Assembly (NCBI RefSeq): GCF_004745595.1
Contig: NZ_SRLH01000001.1
Location: forward strand, 314,234 to 378,233
Direction: 5' to 3'
Source of the DNA: Flavobacterium humi
GTDB taxonomy: Bacteria; Bacteroidota; Bacteroidia; Flavobacteriales; Flavobacteriaceae
DNA: 64,000 bases
A model generated the notes under the pieces. That model worked only from the letters and a program-made list of their open reading frames with translations. It was not told where the DNA came from and ran no database searches. Shown here one piece after another: positions 9,468 through 18,027 of this stretch. The stretch's first letter is position 1, and every line of letters starts with the position of its first letter. The position numbers and the translations under genes were made by a program.

Positions 9468-9740
9468 GATACACAAGGCTGTGCAAACGATACACGAGGC
9501 TGTGCAAACACTACACAAGGCTATGCAAACGATACACGTGGCTGTGCAAACGATGCACAAGGCTATGCAAACGATGCACAAGGCTGTGCAAACGATACAC
9601 AAGGCTATGCAAACACTACACAAGGCTGTGCAAACGGTACACAAGGCTGTGCAAACGATACACAAGGCTATGCAAACGGTACACAAGGCTGTGCAAACAC
9701 TACACAAGCCTGTGCAAACGATACACGAGGCTGTGCAAAC
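9468..9740. repeat. 13-copy tandem array of a 21-bp unit
   Basis: Thirteen uninterrupted 21-bp units fill the gap between the end of rnpB and the 3' end of the response regulator gene (stop at 9747-9749). Each unit has a 3-base head (GAT in eight, ACT in three, GGT in two) followed by ACACAAGGCTGTGCAAAC with scattered changes (ACACG, GCACA, CTATG, GCCTG). Two dyads recur: CACA-AGGC-TGTG within a unit (extended to TGCACA...TGTGCA in unit 6), and TGTGC...ACACA across unit joints. The 21-base period keeps several frames open on both strands, producing artificial ORFs. There are no spacers, so it is not CRISPR. Function unknown. Confidence 0.95.
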
Positions 9741-9746
9741 TATAAT

Positions 9747-10436
9747 TTACCGGATCTTGAACTCCAACCCGATATTGCGGATGCTTTCGATGGAAATGTT
9801 AGGGTCGTTGGAGAAATATTTGCGGATGCGGCTGATAAAAACATCCATGCTCCGGCCGGAAAAAAAATCATCATCTCCCCAAATGGCCTGTAAAACCTCG
9901 TGCCGCCTGATGAGCTGGTTTTTGTTTTTTAGTAAAAAGAGGATCAGCGACACTTCTTTTTCGGTAAGGCGCTGGATGTGGCTGTCCAGTTTCAATTCCA
10001 GCCGAGAGGCATTGAAGATATATTTGCCCACTGCCATTTCCTCTAACGGATTGATGGTATTGGTTTTTTGCCGGCTGCGTTTGAGGATGTTGTTCAGGCG
10101 CAGGACAAGTTCGTCAGCTTCGAAAGGTTTTACGATATAATCATCGGCACCTAATTGCAATCCTTTGATTTTGTCTTCTTTTAGTTTTCTGGCCGTGAGG
10201 AAGATAAAAGGGATTTCGGGGTGGCTGTGGCTTATTTTCCCGGCTACTGTAAAACCGTCCATTTTAGGCATCATGACATCAAAAACGCAAATGTCAAAGG
10301 TTTCTTTTTGGAAAACGGATAGGGCTTCTTCTCCGTCTTTTGCCCAAATGACCTGGTAATCGTACAATTCGAGGTATTGTTTGAGGACGGCGGCAAAATC
10401 AAAATCATCTTCGGCAAGCAGGATTCTTTTTGTCAT
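9747..10436 (-). CDS. OmpR/PhoB-family response regulator
   Basis: A 229-residue two-component output protein. The receiver domain (1-120) has the acidic pair E9-D10-D11, phospho-acceptor D53 in VFDVMMPKMDG, T81 in FLTAR and K103 in IVKPF. The C-terminal winged helix (about 130-229) has TEKEVSLILFLLKNKNQLI and SMDVFISRIRKYF, the OmpR/PhoB DNA-binding signature. The gene starts 21 bp after the stop of the sensor kinase and is surely co-transcribed with it. A three-copy 11-bp-phased repeat upstream of the kinase (11860-11888) is the expected type of binding site for this family. The 3' end abuts the 21-bp tandem array. Confidence 0.93.
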   Translation of the reverse strand: MTKRILLAEDDFDFAAVLKQYLELYDYQVIWAKDGEEALSVFQKETFDICVFDVMMPKMDGFTVAGKISHSHPEIPFIFLTARKLKEDKIKGLQLGADDYIVKPFEADELVLRLNNILKRSRQKTNTINPLEEMAVGKYIFNASRLELKLDSHIQRLTEKEVSLILFLLKNKNQLIRRHEVLQAIWGDDDFFSGRSMDVFISRIRKYFSNDPNISIESIRNIGLEFKIR

Positions 10437-10457
10437 GGTTTCGGTATGAAAAACAAA

Positions 10458-11825
10458 TTAATAAAGGGACGGGATGGTGATCCTGAAGATGGCTCCTTGG
10501 CCCAAATCACTGATGACGGCTATTTTCCCCTTATGGGCTTTGATAATCTGGTCTACATAATACAGGCCCAGCCCCAATCCTTTGGTATTGTGCAGGTTGC
10601 CTTGTTCTACCCGGTAAAATTTGTCAAAGAGCAGCGAATGTTTGTTTTTTGAGATCCCGATCCCGTTGTCCTGGATGCTGATGTTGAATTGGCCGTCGTG
10701 CAACGATGTCTGGACGATGATGGTATTGGAGCCATATTTGACGGCGTTTTCGAGCACATTCAGAAGGGCTGTGGTGAGATGGAATTTATCGAGCAAAAGG
10801 GTTGTTTTGCCGGTTTTGAATTCTGGCGTGATGCGGATGTTTGGGTTTGCCATCTGAAAATCAGCGATTATAGAATTAAGGAAAGGTTCTATCGTGATTT
10901 TTTCTTTTTGCAGTTCGATTTCGCTTTCGCCCAAGGAATTGGTCAGGACCTGGTCTATCAGTTGCTGCAGGCGGTTATTTTGACGGGAAACCGTTGCAAT
11001 CAGGCTGTTGAAATGCTGTGGGTTTTCGCGGATGTCTTCCCTTTCCAGGATTTTGGTGGAAATGGCTAAGGTGGATAAAGGCGTTTTTAGCTCGTGGGTG
11101 ATATTGTTGATGAAATCGGTTTTGATATCACTGATTTTTTTCTGTTTGATCAGGGCCCGGATGGCTATCGCAAAAAGGGTTACCAAAGTAAGGATCGATA
11201 AAAGGGCAAAAGACAAAACCAGTGCCATGCGCTTTAAAATAAGGGTTTCCCAGTTTGTCACCGAAACATAGAGGGCATCTTCTGTAAGGAGTTTGTAATT
11301 GGAGTTTAAAACATTCCCGCCGGTTGTCCCTACATAATTCCGGATCAGGAAAGCATTGTCTAAAGAGGTTAGGTTTCCGTATAATTTATTGCTGATGAGC
11401 GGTTTTTCGGCAAAAACAGTATCGGCTGCCTTATTGTTGTTGTAAATGACAAATTTATTGAGCACAATAGCGAAATCCAGTTGGATGTCCGGGATTTCTT
11501 TTTCGAATTTGGATTGGAGTTTGCGGGTTAGCTCTGCCTTGAACTTGTTGTCCAGGATAGCGTTTTTGACCCAGAAACGGTTTTTGTTCTCCTGGATGTA
11601 ATTAAGCGCCAAATGACGGTAGAGCATGTCTTTTTTGGTGAAAACCGTAGAATCGATATCGCTGTAATCGTTGGTGATGGCTGCGATTTTATTGCGTACC
11701 TCGGTGTGGAATTGCTCAATCTTATATTCATATGTCGTTTTGATCAAATAAAACTGTATGGCAGAAAGCGCCACAAGCACGACTACGGAGAATAGGATTA
11801 ATACATTGATTTTCTTTTTCATCAT
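10458..11825 (-). CDS. Sensor histidine kinase
   Basis: A 455-residue membrane kinase partnered with the response regulator just downstream. TM1 lies at about 7-28 and TM2 at about 200-224, enclosing a 170-residue periplasmic sensor domain that I cannot assign to a family. The DHp helix carries FINNITHELKTPLSTLA with phospho-acceptor H244. The catalytic domain has NVLENAVKYG (N box), DNGIGIS (G1) and GLGLGLYYV (G2). It is intact and complete. Two consecutive ATGs exist (11825 and 11822); either could be the start. The signal sensed is unknown, but the divergent neighbours (secreted-type hydrolase and outer-membrane receptor) suggest an envelope or nutrient cue. Confidence 0.93.
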   Translation of the reverse strand: MMKKKINVLILFSVVVLVALSAIQFYLIKTTYEYKIEQFHTEVRNKIAAITNDYSDIDSTVFTKKDMLYRHLALNYIQENKNRFWVKNAILDNKFKAELTRKLQSKFEKEIPDIQLDFAIVLNKFVIYNNNKAADTVFAEKPLISNKLYGNLTSLDNAFLIRNYVGTTGGNVLNSNYKLLTEDALYVSVTNWETLILKRMALVLSFALLSILTLVTLFAIAIRALIKQKKISDIKTDFINNITHELKTPLSTLAISTKILEREDIRENPQHFNSLIATVSRQNNRLQQLIDQVLTNSLGESEIELQKEKITIEPFLNSIIADFQMANPNIRITPEFKTGKTTLLLDKFHLTTALLNVLENAVKYGSNTIIVQTSLHDGQFNISIQDNGIGISKNKHSLLFDKFYRVEQGNLHNTKGLGLGLYYVDQIIKAHKGKIAVISDLGQGAIFRITIPSLY

Positions 11826-11827
11826 TT

Positions 11828-11835
11828 CAAAAATA
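11828..11835 (-). promoter_or_regulatory. Probable sensor-kinase promoter -7 box
   Basis: TATTTTTG on the minus strand fits TAnnTTTG. It ends only two bases before the first ATG (11825), so transcription from it would be leaderless or would favour the second ATG. It lies 24 bp from the CATTAAC repeats. Confidence 0.4.
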
Positions 11836-11859
11836 CCTTTTTTATTTCAAAACCAAAAC

Positions 11860-11888
11860 CATTAACCCAGCATTAACCCAGCATTAAC
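11860..11888 (+). promoter_or_regulatory. Three CATTAAC direct repeats at 11-bp spacing: candidate OmpR/PhoB-family operator
   Basis: CATTAAC occurs at 11860, 11871 and 11882, separated by CCAG each time. Seven-base half-sites repeated every 11 bp (one helical turn) on one face are the classical architecture bound by OmpR/PhoB-family regulators. The site is centred between two divergent -7 boxes, 24 bp from the kinase box and 22 bp from the hydrolase box, which suits activation of one or both transcripts. Binding by the neighbouring regulator is inferred. Confidence 0.7.
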
Positions 11889-11910
11889 TTTCGGAATCAA
11901 AATTTGCGCC

Positions 11911-11918
11911 CACATTTG
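11911..11918 (+). promoter_or_regulatory. Probable hydrolase/receptor promoter -7 box
   Basis: CACATTTG departs from TAnnTTTG only at the first base and lies 20 bases before the hydrolase ATG at 11939. The weak first base suits a promoter that needs the activator site just upstream. Confidence 0.45.
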
Positions 11919-11938
11919 CATTTGAAACGGAATGTCTA

Positions 11939-12907
11939 ATGAAGAAAATTATAATAGTTATGCTCTTGATCTCAAAAAATTATGCTTCCAGCCAGAAAAA
12001 ACCGGAAGATTTTGGTTACCGGCAGTTATCCTTCAAGTTTCAGGATGATAAGGTTGATTTGATTGTGATTTCCAAAAAAGGAGAAGAGAAAATCCCGAAG
12101 CCGTTGTTTTTTTTCTGCCAGGGCAGTTTGCCCAGGCCTGTTGTCATTTATGATGAAAAAGGATTGTTTGGCGTGCTTCCTTTTGACGAATCGCCACTTT
12201 TAAGCTGTTACCATATCATAATTGTGGACAAACCTGGCGTTCCCATTATAGCCAATGCGAATGACCTGGCCCCGGATTTTAGGTACCTGAAAGACTTCAA
12301 AAAAGAGCTTCCTCCAAAAGCTTATACCGACAGGAATTACCTGGATTATTATGTTTTCAGGAATAATTTTATCCTAAAACAGCTTTATAGGGAACGTTGG
12401 GTGGATAAAACGGAATTGGCAGTAGCAGGTCATTCCGAAGGAAGTTCCGTAGCGGCGAAAATGGCTTCGCTCAACCCTAAAATAACAAAATTGATTTACT
12501 CGGGCGGAAACCCTTTTGGCCGGATAGCCACCCTTTTGGAACAATCCGGAAATGCAAATGAAATGTTAGAGTATTGGAAGGAAGTTGTTCAAAATGAAAA
12601 TATTATAAATTATGAAGGTGGTGATACTTATAAAGCAACGTATAGTTTTTCGATGCCGCAAAGAGAGCATTTGATACCGTTGAAAATCCCCGTTTTGATA
12701 ACCTATGGTACAGAAGATCCTGCCGCCGGCTACAATGACTTGTTCCAGATTGAAGTGATCCGGGAGCGGAAGAAAAATTTTAAATTCATTCGTTATGAAG
12801 GTTTGGAACACAATTTTTTTTCGCCGGATGCGAAAGGGAATAGCAACCAGGATACAAATTGGGATGTTGTAGCCCGGGATTGGTTAACCTGGCTAAATAA
12901 TCAATAA
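11939..12907 (+). CDS. Alpha/beta hydrolase, probably exported
   Basis: A 322-residue alpha/beta-hydrolase-fold protein. The nucleophile elbow is AVAGHSEGSS (S166); late acidic and histidine candidates are YGTEDPAAGYND and YEGLEHNFF, so the triad looks complete. The N-terminus MKKIIIVMLLISKNYASSQ resembles a short signal peptide, giving a probable periplasmic or surface location. The substrate cannot be told. It starts 113 bp from the divergent sensor kinase and is followed 9 bp later by an outer-membrane receptor, so the pair forms an operon likely controlled by the adjacent two-component system. Confidence 0.8.
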   Translation: MKKIIIVMLLISKNYASSQKKPEDFGYRQLSFKFQDDKVDLIVISKKGEEKIPKPLFFFCQGSLPRPVVIYDEKGLFGVLPFDESPLLSCYHIIIVDKPGVPIIANANDLAPDFRYLKDFKKELPPKAYTDRNYLDYYVFRNNFILKQLYRERWVDKTELAVAGHSEGSSVAAKMASLNPKITKLIYSGGNPFGRIATLLEQSGNANEMLEYWKEVVQNENIINYEGGDTYKATYSFSMPQREHLIPLKIPVLITYGTEDPAAGYNDLFQIEVIRERKKNFKFIRYEGLEHNFFSPDAKGNSNQDTNWDVVARDWLTWLNNQ

Positions 12908-12916
12908 AAAAATAAG

Positions 12917-15016
12917 ATGAAAAATGTATGGATCGGGCTGCTTGCGGCAACGGCTTCTATTGCCGGGTTTTCCCAAAATGAAATCAAAAAAGACACTCTT
13001 GCCACACCATTGGAAGAAATTGCCGTTAAAGGAAATGCAAAATCAGTTAGTATCAAAAACGGAAACATAAAACTGGATATTCCAAATAGTGCGTTTAAAA
13101 CAGTTTCAAATTCTCTGGATTTGCTCTCTAAATTGCCTAAGGTACAAGTGAGCCCGGACAAAGAAAGCATATATGTGGTAGGAAAAGGACAGGCGTTATT
13201 GTATATCGACAACCAGAAAGTGGAAATCAACGAATTGAATTCGCTGGCCGTAGAAGACATAAAATCAATCGAAATACTTCAAAATCCTTCATCCAAGTAC
13301 GAAGCAGCCGGAAGGGCAGTTATTTTAGTAACGCGTAAATTGAGTAAAAAGGAAGGCCTTAAAGCCATGATAACCGAAAATGCTTCTTTTAAAAAATACT
13401 TCAATAATTATTTTGGGACCCATTTGGATATAAAAAAGGGCAAACTGGAAATACGGAGCAATTTCAATTACAACCAGCTCGTAGTCTGGGAAAGCAACGG
13501 GAATGATTTTTTAATACCAAGTGAAGGAATTGCCATGGATTATTTGGTTAAAGCGGTAACCAAAAGGCCGCAGTTTGTGTTTGGCAGCGGTATTTTTTAT
13601 AAGATCAATGCAGATGATTACCTTTCTTTTAATGTTAGCTGCCGCACGCAGAAAGACAAGTTTGACATCACAACCATGACTTACAGCAACATACAAAACA
13701 TAGAAAACAGGATTGCAACAACCAATAGGAACAACGAAGACAGGCAATATTACAGCGCATTTTTCAATTACAACCATGCTCTAAAAAGCATTGAAGGCCT
13801 GCTGTTTACAGGATTTCAATATACTAATTTGAATCGGGATATGTCTGGCCTGATTTATGACAATTACAACGATACCGGTTTTGAGCCGGTGCAAAAAAGG
13901 AACCAGGAATTTGCAGTTTCGGTTTTTTCCGGAAGGGCAGATTTTGAGAAAAAATTCAAAAATGAAACAAAGCTGGAACTGGGAGCATTATTTCTGCAGG
14001 CCCGTTCGGATAACGGCTCTTTGACTGAAAACTTCAACCCTGAAGGCAAAACAGATACGCAATACCTGTATAAGGAAAGGAACAGTGCTGCCTATTCCCA
14101 ATTTTCAGGGACGCTGAAAAAATGGCGCTACACTTTGGGATTGCGGGCCGAAAATACTTATGTGAAGGGAAAAATCCAATCTGAAAAAGGAATACTGGTT
14201 GCTCGGAATTATACCGATATTTTCCCGAAATTAGAAGCCGAACTGCCCATTGACAGCACAAAATCGGTTTCGTTCAGGTACGCCAAAAGCATCTCAAGGC
14301 CCGATTTTTCTTCCCTAAGCCAGGCAACCGCCTACATAAACCCTTATTTTGCCTTTTCTGGCAATAGCAACCTGGATCCTTCGCTTACCGATGAGATTAC
14401 GGTAGATTTCCAGCGGAATGAAATGGCAATCGGGATCAGTTACATCCAAAAAAAACACCCGGTTTATTACGGAAGCATCTATGACAATACGCAGCATTTA
14501 CTAACGCTAAAACCTATCAATTTTGAAAAAGAATCCGGTTTTAATTTCGAATTTACGATGCCTTTCAGCTATCGTTTCTGGAGCACGACCAATGTTTTCA
14601 GTGCGGTTTTGAATAAAGTTGAAGACAATGCGGCAGTTATAAGACAAGCAAAGCCTTACGGATATTGGTATTCCAACAATACATTTAAACTGCCAAAAGA
14701 ATTTACGTTGATGGTAACCGGTTGGGGGCTGACCAGGCAGCAAGAAGGGATTTTTGAAAGGAAAGGGATTTTTACGCTCGACGCTACTGTTTCAAAGACT
14801 TTCCTGCAGCATTTTGACTGTACCTTGAGCTGTACGGATATTTTCAGGAAACTCAATACGTTCGATAATTATACGGTTAATGCAGTAATGGCGAAAGGCC
14901 GTTATTTTTCAGATGCGCACATGTTGTCCCTGTCTGTGAAATATTCTTTCGGGAAGCTTAAAAATCAAGGGTTTAAAGAAAAAGATATTGATGAAAACGC
15001 CAATAGGATCCGATAA
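12917..15016 (+). CDS. TonB-dependent-receptor-like outer membrane beta-barrel protein
   Basis: A 699-residue outer-membrane protein. It has a signal peptide (MKNVWIGLLAATASIAGFSQ), then a plug-like domain: LDLLSKLPKVQVSPDKESIYVVGKG, VLLYIDN-type LLYIDNQKVEINELNSL, VEDIKSIEILQNPSSKYEAAG. The rest is a long beta-rich barrel (SISRPDFSSL, NPYFAFSGNSNLDPSLTDE). This matches the outer membrane beta-barrel family common in Flavobacteriia. It lacks the N-terminal carboxypeptidase-like domain often present, starting almost at once with the plug. The partner hydrolase 9 bp upstream may process the imported or surface-bound ligand. The ligand is unknown. Confidence 0.85.
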   Translation: MKNVWIGLLAATASIAGFSQNEIKKDTLATPLEEIAVKGNAKSVSIKNGNIKLDIPNSAFKTVSNSLDLLSKLPKVQVSPDKESIYVVGKGQALLYIDNQKVEINELNSLAVEDIKSIEILQNPSSKYEAAGRAVILVTRKLSKKEGLKAMITENASFKKYFNNYFGTHLDIKKGKLEIRSNFNYNQLVVWESNGNDFLIPSEGIAMDYLVKAVTKRPQFVFGSGIFYKINADDYLSFNVSCRTQKDKFDITTMTYSNIQNIENRIATTNRNNEDRQYYSAFFNYNHALKSIEGLLFTGFQYTNLNRDMSGLIYDNYNDTGFEPVQKRNQEFAVSVFSGRADFEKKFKNETKLELGALFLQARSDNGSLTENFNPEGKTDTQYLYKERNSAAYSQFSGTLKKWRYTLGLRAENTYVKGKIQSEKGILVARNYTDIFPKLEAELPIDSTKSVSFRYAKSISRPDFSSLSQATAYINPYFAFSGNSNLDPSLTDEITVDFQRNEMAIGISYIQKKHPVYYGSIYDNTQHLLTLKPINFEKESGFNFEFTMPFSYRFWSTTNVFSAVLNKVEDNAAVIRQAKPYGYWYSNNTFKLPKEFTLMVTGWGLTRQQEGIFERKGIFTLDATVSKTFLQHFDCTLSCTDIFRKLNTFDNYTVNAVMAKGRYFSDAHMLSLSVKYSFGKLKNQGFKEKDIDENANRIR

Positions 15017-15017
15017 T

Positions 15018-15614
15018 CTAGCTGTCGTATTCTTCTTCGTCCGAATCGATTTCTTCCTCTTCGTCATCATCATCTTGTTCCAGCTCAAAGAATGTAAAAA
15101 CAGAACCTCCGTACGTTTTTTCCATCGAAAAATGATCCAATTGCTCCAATTTTGTGTATTTGGAATGTTCAACAATCATCATTCCGCCGTTGTCCAGTAA
15201 ATTATTCTCAAAAACCAATGTTACGATTTTCTCAAAGGCAGACTGGTCCATTCCATACGGCGGGTCGGCAAAGATAATATCATAGGTGCCTTTAGCTTTT
15301 TCCAGGAATTTGAATACATCGCTTTTTATGGCTGTAATATCAAAATCAAATTCGTGGGCCGTTTTTTTGATGAACATGACACAACCCATATCGCCGTCGA
15401 CGCTGGTAATAGGAGAGCAGCCCCTGGAACCGAATTCATAGCTGATGCTTCCGGTGCCGGCAAACAAATCCAAAATACGCAATCCGTTGAAATTGAAGTT
15501 GTTGTTAAGAATATTAAACAAAGCTTCCTTGCACATATCGGTCGTAGGGCGAACCGGCAGGTTTTTGGGCGGGTTGATGCGCCTTCCTTTATATTTCCCG
15601 GAGATTATTCGCAT
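15018..15614 (-). CDS. rsmD: 16S rRNA (guanine(966)-N2)-methyltransferase
   Basis: A 198-residue RsmD that methylates G966 of 16S rRNA using SAM. It begins MRIISGKYKGRRI, the RsmD signature, followed by RPTTDMCKEALFNIL, the SAM-binding DLFAGTGSISYEFGSRG, and the catalytic DPPY in IIFADPPYGM. The last 25 residues form a very acidic tail (DDDDEEEEIDSDEEEYDS), not needed for the known chemistry. It overlaps the DUF3822 gene upstream by 10 bp and converges with the receptor gene, the two stops lying one base apart. Confidence 0.93.
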   Translation of the reverse strand: MRIISGKYKGRRINPPKNLPVRPTTDMCKEALFNILNNNFNFNGLRILDLFAGTGSISYEFGSRGCSPITSVDGDMGCVMFIKKTAHEFDFDITAIKSDVFKFLEKAKGTYDIIFADPPYGMDQSAFEKIVTLVFENNLLDNGGMMIVEHSKYTKLEQLDHFSMEKTYGGSVFTFFELEQDDDDEEEEIDSDEEEYDS

Positions 15615-16429
15615 GAGTGTATCAGTGTAAAGTGCTGTAAATATTCGTATTTGGATAAATTATCCCGCAAACTGTAATTGTCGTAAAAGAAAGAAACGTT
15701 GCGTATGTATTTATAGGCAATCTTGTATAAATCGCTTTCCGTATTGATGTTCCCGATGAGTTTCACCTGAACGGTTTCCGGGTTTAACTGCAATTGTTCG
15801 GCTGTAAATAAAATGTAATAGATGAAATCCTGTTCGGTTTTATACTCAAAAGAATTGAATAACAATAGCTTCTGGTTTTTTACGGCAACAATCTGGAAAT
15901 TATCTTTTTGGATATGGATGTAAAGTTGGGGTTCGTCAATATTTTTGGAGCAATCCAGCACTTTTTTGACCAAAACGGAAAAAGAATGCTTGTAATTAAA
16001 GCTTCCAAAATAATCAATCAGGAAATTATTGATGTTTACATAAGGAATGTACACCGTGTTCATTTCGTAGTTGGCCACGGCATCATACGTAAAAAAATCG
16101 GACTCAAAAACCTTTGTATTGTATTGAAGGTAACTGCTTAACACATTTTCGTCAAATAAAACCGAAGGCACAAAAGTGAGCAGGTTGTTGTTGTGCAAAA
16201 CAGTAATTTCATCAAACGGGCTCTGCAGGGCAGGAGTTTCATTGAAAATTTTTGTCAACGAGGATTCGATCTGGTGCGGGTTTGAAATATTATCAATCGC
16301 AATGTTATCGGCCAGGATGATCCTATTGTCCAAGGTATCTTTTATGCAATAGGAAACATCAGTTAATGAAATCTGAAGGGCTAAATTTTTATATTTTTTT
16401 TCGAGAATGGTAGCGTTAGCGGAAGACAT
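15605..16429 (-). CDS. DUF3822 family protein
   Basis: A 274-residue soluble protein beginning MSSANATILEKKYKNLALQISLTDVSYC, with DEITVLHNNNLLTFVPSVLFDE, YNTKVFESDFFTYD and QLYIHIQKDNFQIVAVKNQKLLLFNSF. These match the Bacteroidota DUF3822 family, whose members look like degenerate actin/ASKHA-fold proteins; the function is unknown. It sits upstream of rsmD with a 10-bp overlap, a pairing common in this phylum, so a link to ribosome maturation is possible but unproved. The RecD-like helicase diverges on the other side. Confidence 0.85.
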   Translation of the reverse strand: MSSANATILEKKYKNLALQISLTDVSYCIKDTLDNRIILADNIAIDNISNPHQIESSLTKIFNETPALQSPFDEITVLHNNNLLTFVPSVLFDENVLSSYLQYNTKVFESDFFTYDAVANYEMNTVYIPYVNINNFLIDYFGSFNYKHSFSVLVKKVLDCSKNIDEPQLYIHIQKDNFQIVAVKNQKLLLFNSFEYKTEQDFIYYILFTAEQLQLNPETVQVKLIGNINTESDLYKIAYKYIRNVSFFYDNYSLRDNLSKYEYLQHFTLIHSCE

Positions 16430-16504
16430 TATGCATTTGATTCGTTGATCAGCAAAGCTACAATTTTTTTTAGTTTATTGAATAGCCCGGATGATTTTCA
16501 TGCG

Positions 16505-16512
16505 TATCTTTG
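16505..16512 (+). promoter_or_regulatory. Probable promoter -7 box of the RecD-like helicase
   Basis: TATCTTTG fits TAnnTTTG exactly; the helicase ATG lies 26 bases further on. A TTG at 16478-16480 is 24 bp upstream, slightly long for a -33 element. Confidence 0.55.
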
Positions 16513-16538
16513 GAATATAATTTTAGACCCGCATAAAA

Positions 16539-17966
16539 ATGAACTCCCAACTGTTTTACAGTATTTTACACAAAAGATTCCCGTTCAGGCCCACTGTAAA
16601 GCAAGATATTTTTTTTCAGAAAATAGCTGATTTTATCACAAACAAGAATAAAAACGAGGTTTTTGTCCTTAAAGGTTATGCAGGAACGGGAAAAACCACG
16701 GTCATTTCCACCATTGTTAACAATTTGACGGAAATCAACAAGAAATATGTGCTTTTGGCTCCAACGGGCCGTGCGGCAAAAGTAATAGCCAATTATTCGG
16801 AGAAACCCGCCTTTACCATCCATAAGAAAATTTATTTCCCTAAAAAAGGGTCGGGCGGAGGTGTCAGTTTTACGCTGCAGCCCAACAAACATAAGAATAC
16901 TATCTTTTTTGTGGATGAATCTTCCATGATTTCAGATGTAAATACCGAATCAAAACTATACGAAAACGGTTCTCTTTTAGACGACCTGATTTCTTATGTA
17001 TATTCCGGCGATAACTGTAAAATGATTTTGTTAGGTGACACGGCTCAATTACCTCCGGTTCAGCTAGATATAAGCCCTGCTTTAAATACTGAAACATTAA
17101 GTATCCATTATGACAAAGAGGTTTTTTCGATAGAATTGGATGAAGTCATGCGCCAGGAAGAAAATTCGGGAATCCTTCATAATGCCACAGGGTTGCGCGA
17201 TTTGCTGAAAGACAGTTTTATTACCGAATTCAAATTTGACCTCAAGGGATTCAAAGACATTGTCCGCCTGGTCGATGGGTACGATATCCAGGATGCGATC
17301 AACAGCGCGTACAGCAATTATAGCATTGAAGATACGGCTTTTATAGTGCGTTCCAACAAACGGGCCAATCAGTATAACGAACAAATCCGGAGCAGGATAT
17401 TAGGGAAGGAGAGCGAACTTTCTACCGGAGATTTTTTAATGGTCGTAAAAAATAATTACTTTTGGCTCAAAGGCAGTGACGAAGCAGGATTCATAGCCAA
17501 TGGAGATATTATTGAAGTATTGGAAATCAGGAGTATAAAGGAATTGTATGGTTTCAAATTTGCTTCGGTAAAAATACGGATGGTCGATTATCCGAACCAA
17601 AAACCATTTGAAACCGTGCTTTTGCTGGATACGATTTCGAGCGAATCGCCATCATTATCCTATGAAGAATCGAATAGGCTCTATGAGGAAGTCATGAAAG
17701 ATTATGAGCAGGAAACCACCAAATACAGGAAATTCCAAAAAGTAAAGGAAAACGAATATTTTAACGGTTTACAGGTTAAATTTTCTTACGCCATAACGTG
17801 CCATAAATCGCAGGGCGGTCAGTGGAATACCGTTTTTATAGAGCAGCCGTATTTGCCCAACGGAATTGACAGGGATTATGTCAGATGGTTGTATACCGCT
17901 GTTACAAGAGCGAAAGATAAACTGTATCTCATTGGTTTTAAAGAAGATAGTTTTTCAGCGGATTAA
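16539..17966 (+). CDS. RecD-like ATP-dependent DNA helicase
   Basis: A 475-residue superfamily 1B helicase. Walker A is KGYAGTGKTTV (about 45-55), then LLAPTGRAAKVI (motif Ia), FFVDESSMISD (motif II, DE), LLGDTAQLPPVQ (motif III), VMRQEENSGIL (motif IV), and ITCHKSQGGQWNTVFI plus LYTAVTRAKDKLYLIGF (motifs V/VI, UvrD_C_2). At 475 residues it is much shorter than RecD or RecD2 and lacks the N-terminal extension. No recB or recC is nearby, so it probably acts alone in DNA end processing or replication repair. Exact role inferred. Confidence 0.88.
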   Translation: MNSQLFYSILHKRFPFRPTVKQDIFFQKIADFITNKNKNEVFVLKGYAGTGKTTVISTIVNNLTEINKKYVLLAPTGRAAKVIANYSEKPAFTIHKKIYFPKKGSGGGVSFTLQPNKHKNTIFFVDESSMISDVNTESKLYENGSLLDDLISYVYSGDNCKMILLGDTAQLPPVQLDISPALNTETLSIHYDKEVFSIELDEVMRQEENSGILHNATGLRDLLKDSFITEFKFDLKGFKDIVRLVDGYDIQDAINSAYSNYSIEDTAFIVRSNKRANQYNEQIRSRILGKESELSTGDFLMVVKNNYFWLKGSDEAGFIANGDIIEVLEIRSIKELYGFKFASVKIRMVDYPNQKPFETVLLLDTISSESPSLSYEESNRLYEEVMKDYEQETTKYRKFQKVKENEYFNGLQVKFSYAITCHKSQGGQWNTVFIEQPYLPNGIDRDYVRWLYTAVTRAKDKLYLIGFKEDSFSAD

Positions 17967-18027
17967 AAGTAGTCGTCATTCATCAGTTTGTATAAATTCA
18001 ATAGTATAAAAAAATAAATACTTTTTC

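Noticed and set aside
9264..9707. A 147-codon minus-strand Cys-rich open frame
   Set aside because: It is the complement of the same tandem array and rnpB; the Cys-Thr-Ala pattern is a by-product of the repeat.
9468..9740. CRISPR array
   Set aside because: Units are directly joined with no unique spacers, and no cas genes are present.
9340..10140. A 266-codon plus-strand open frame with heptad-like repeats
   Set aside because: It starts inside RNase P RNA, runs through the 21-bp array (whose 21-base period keeps frames open) and continues antisense to the response regulator. No part looks like a real protein.
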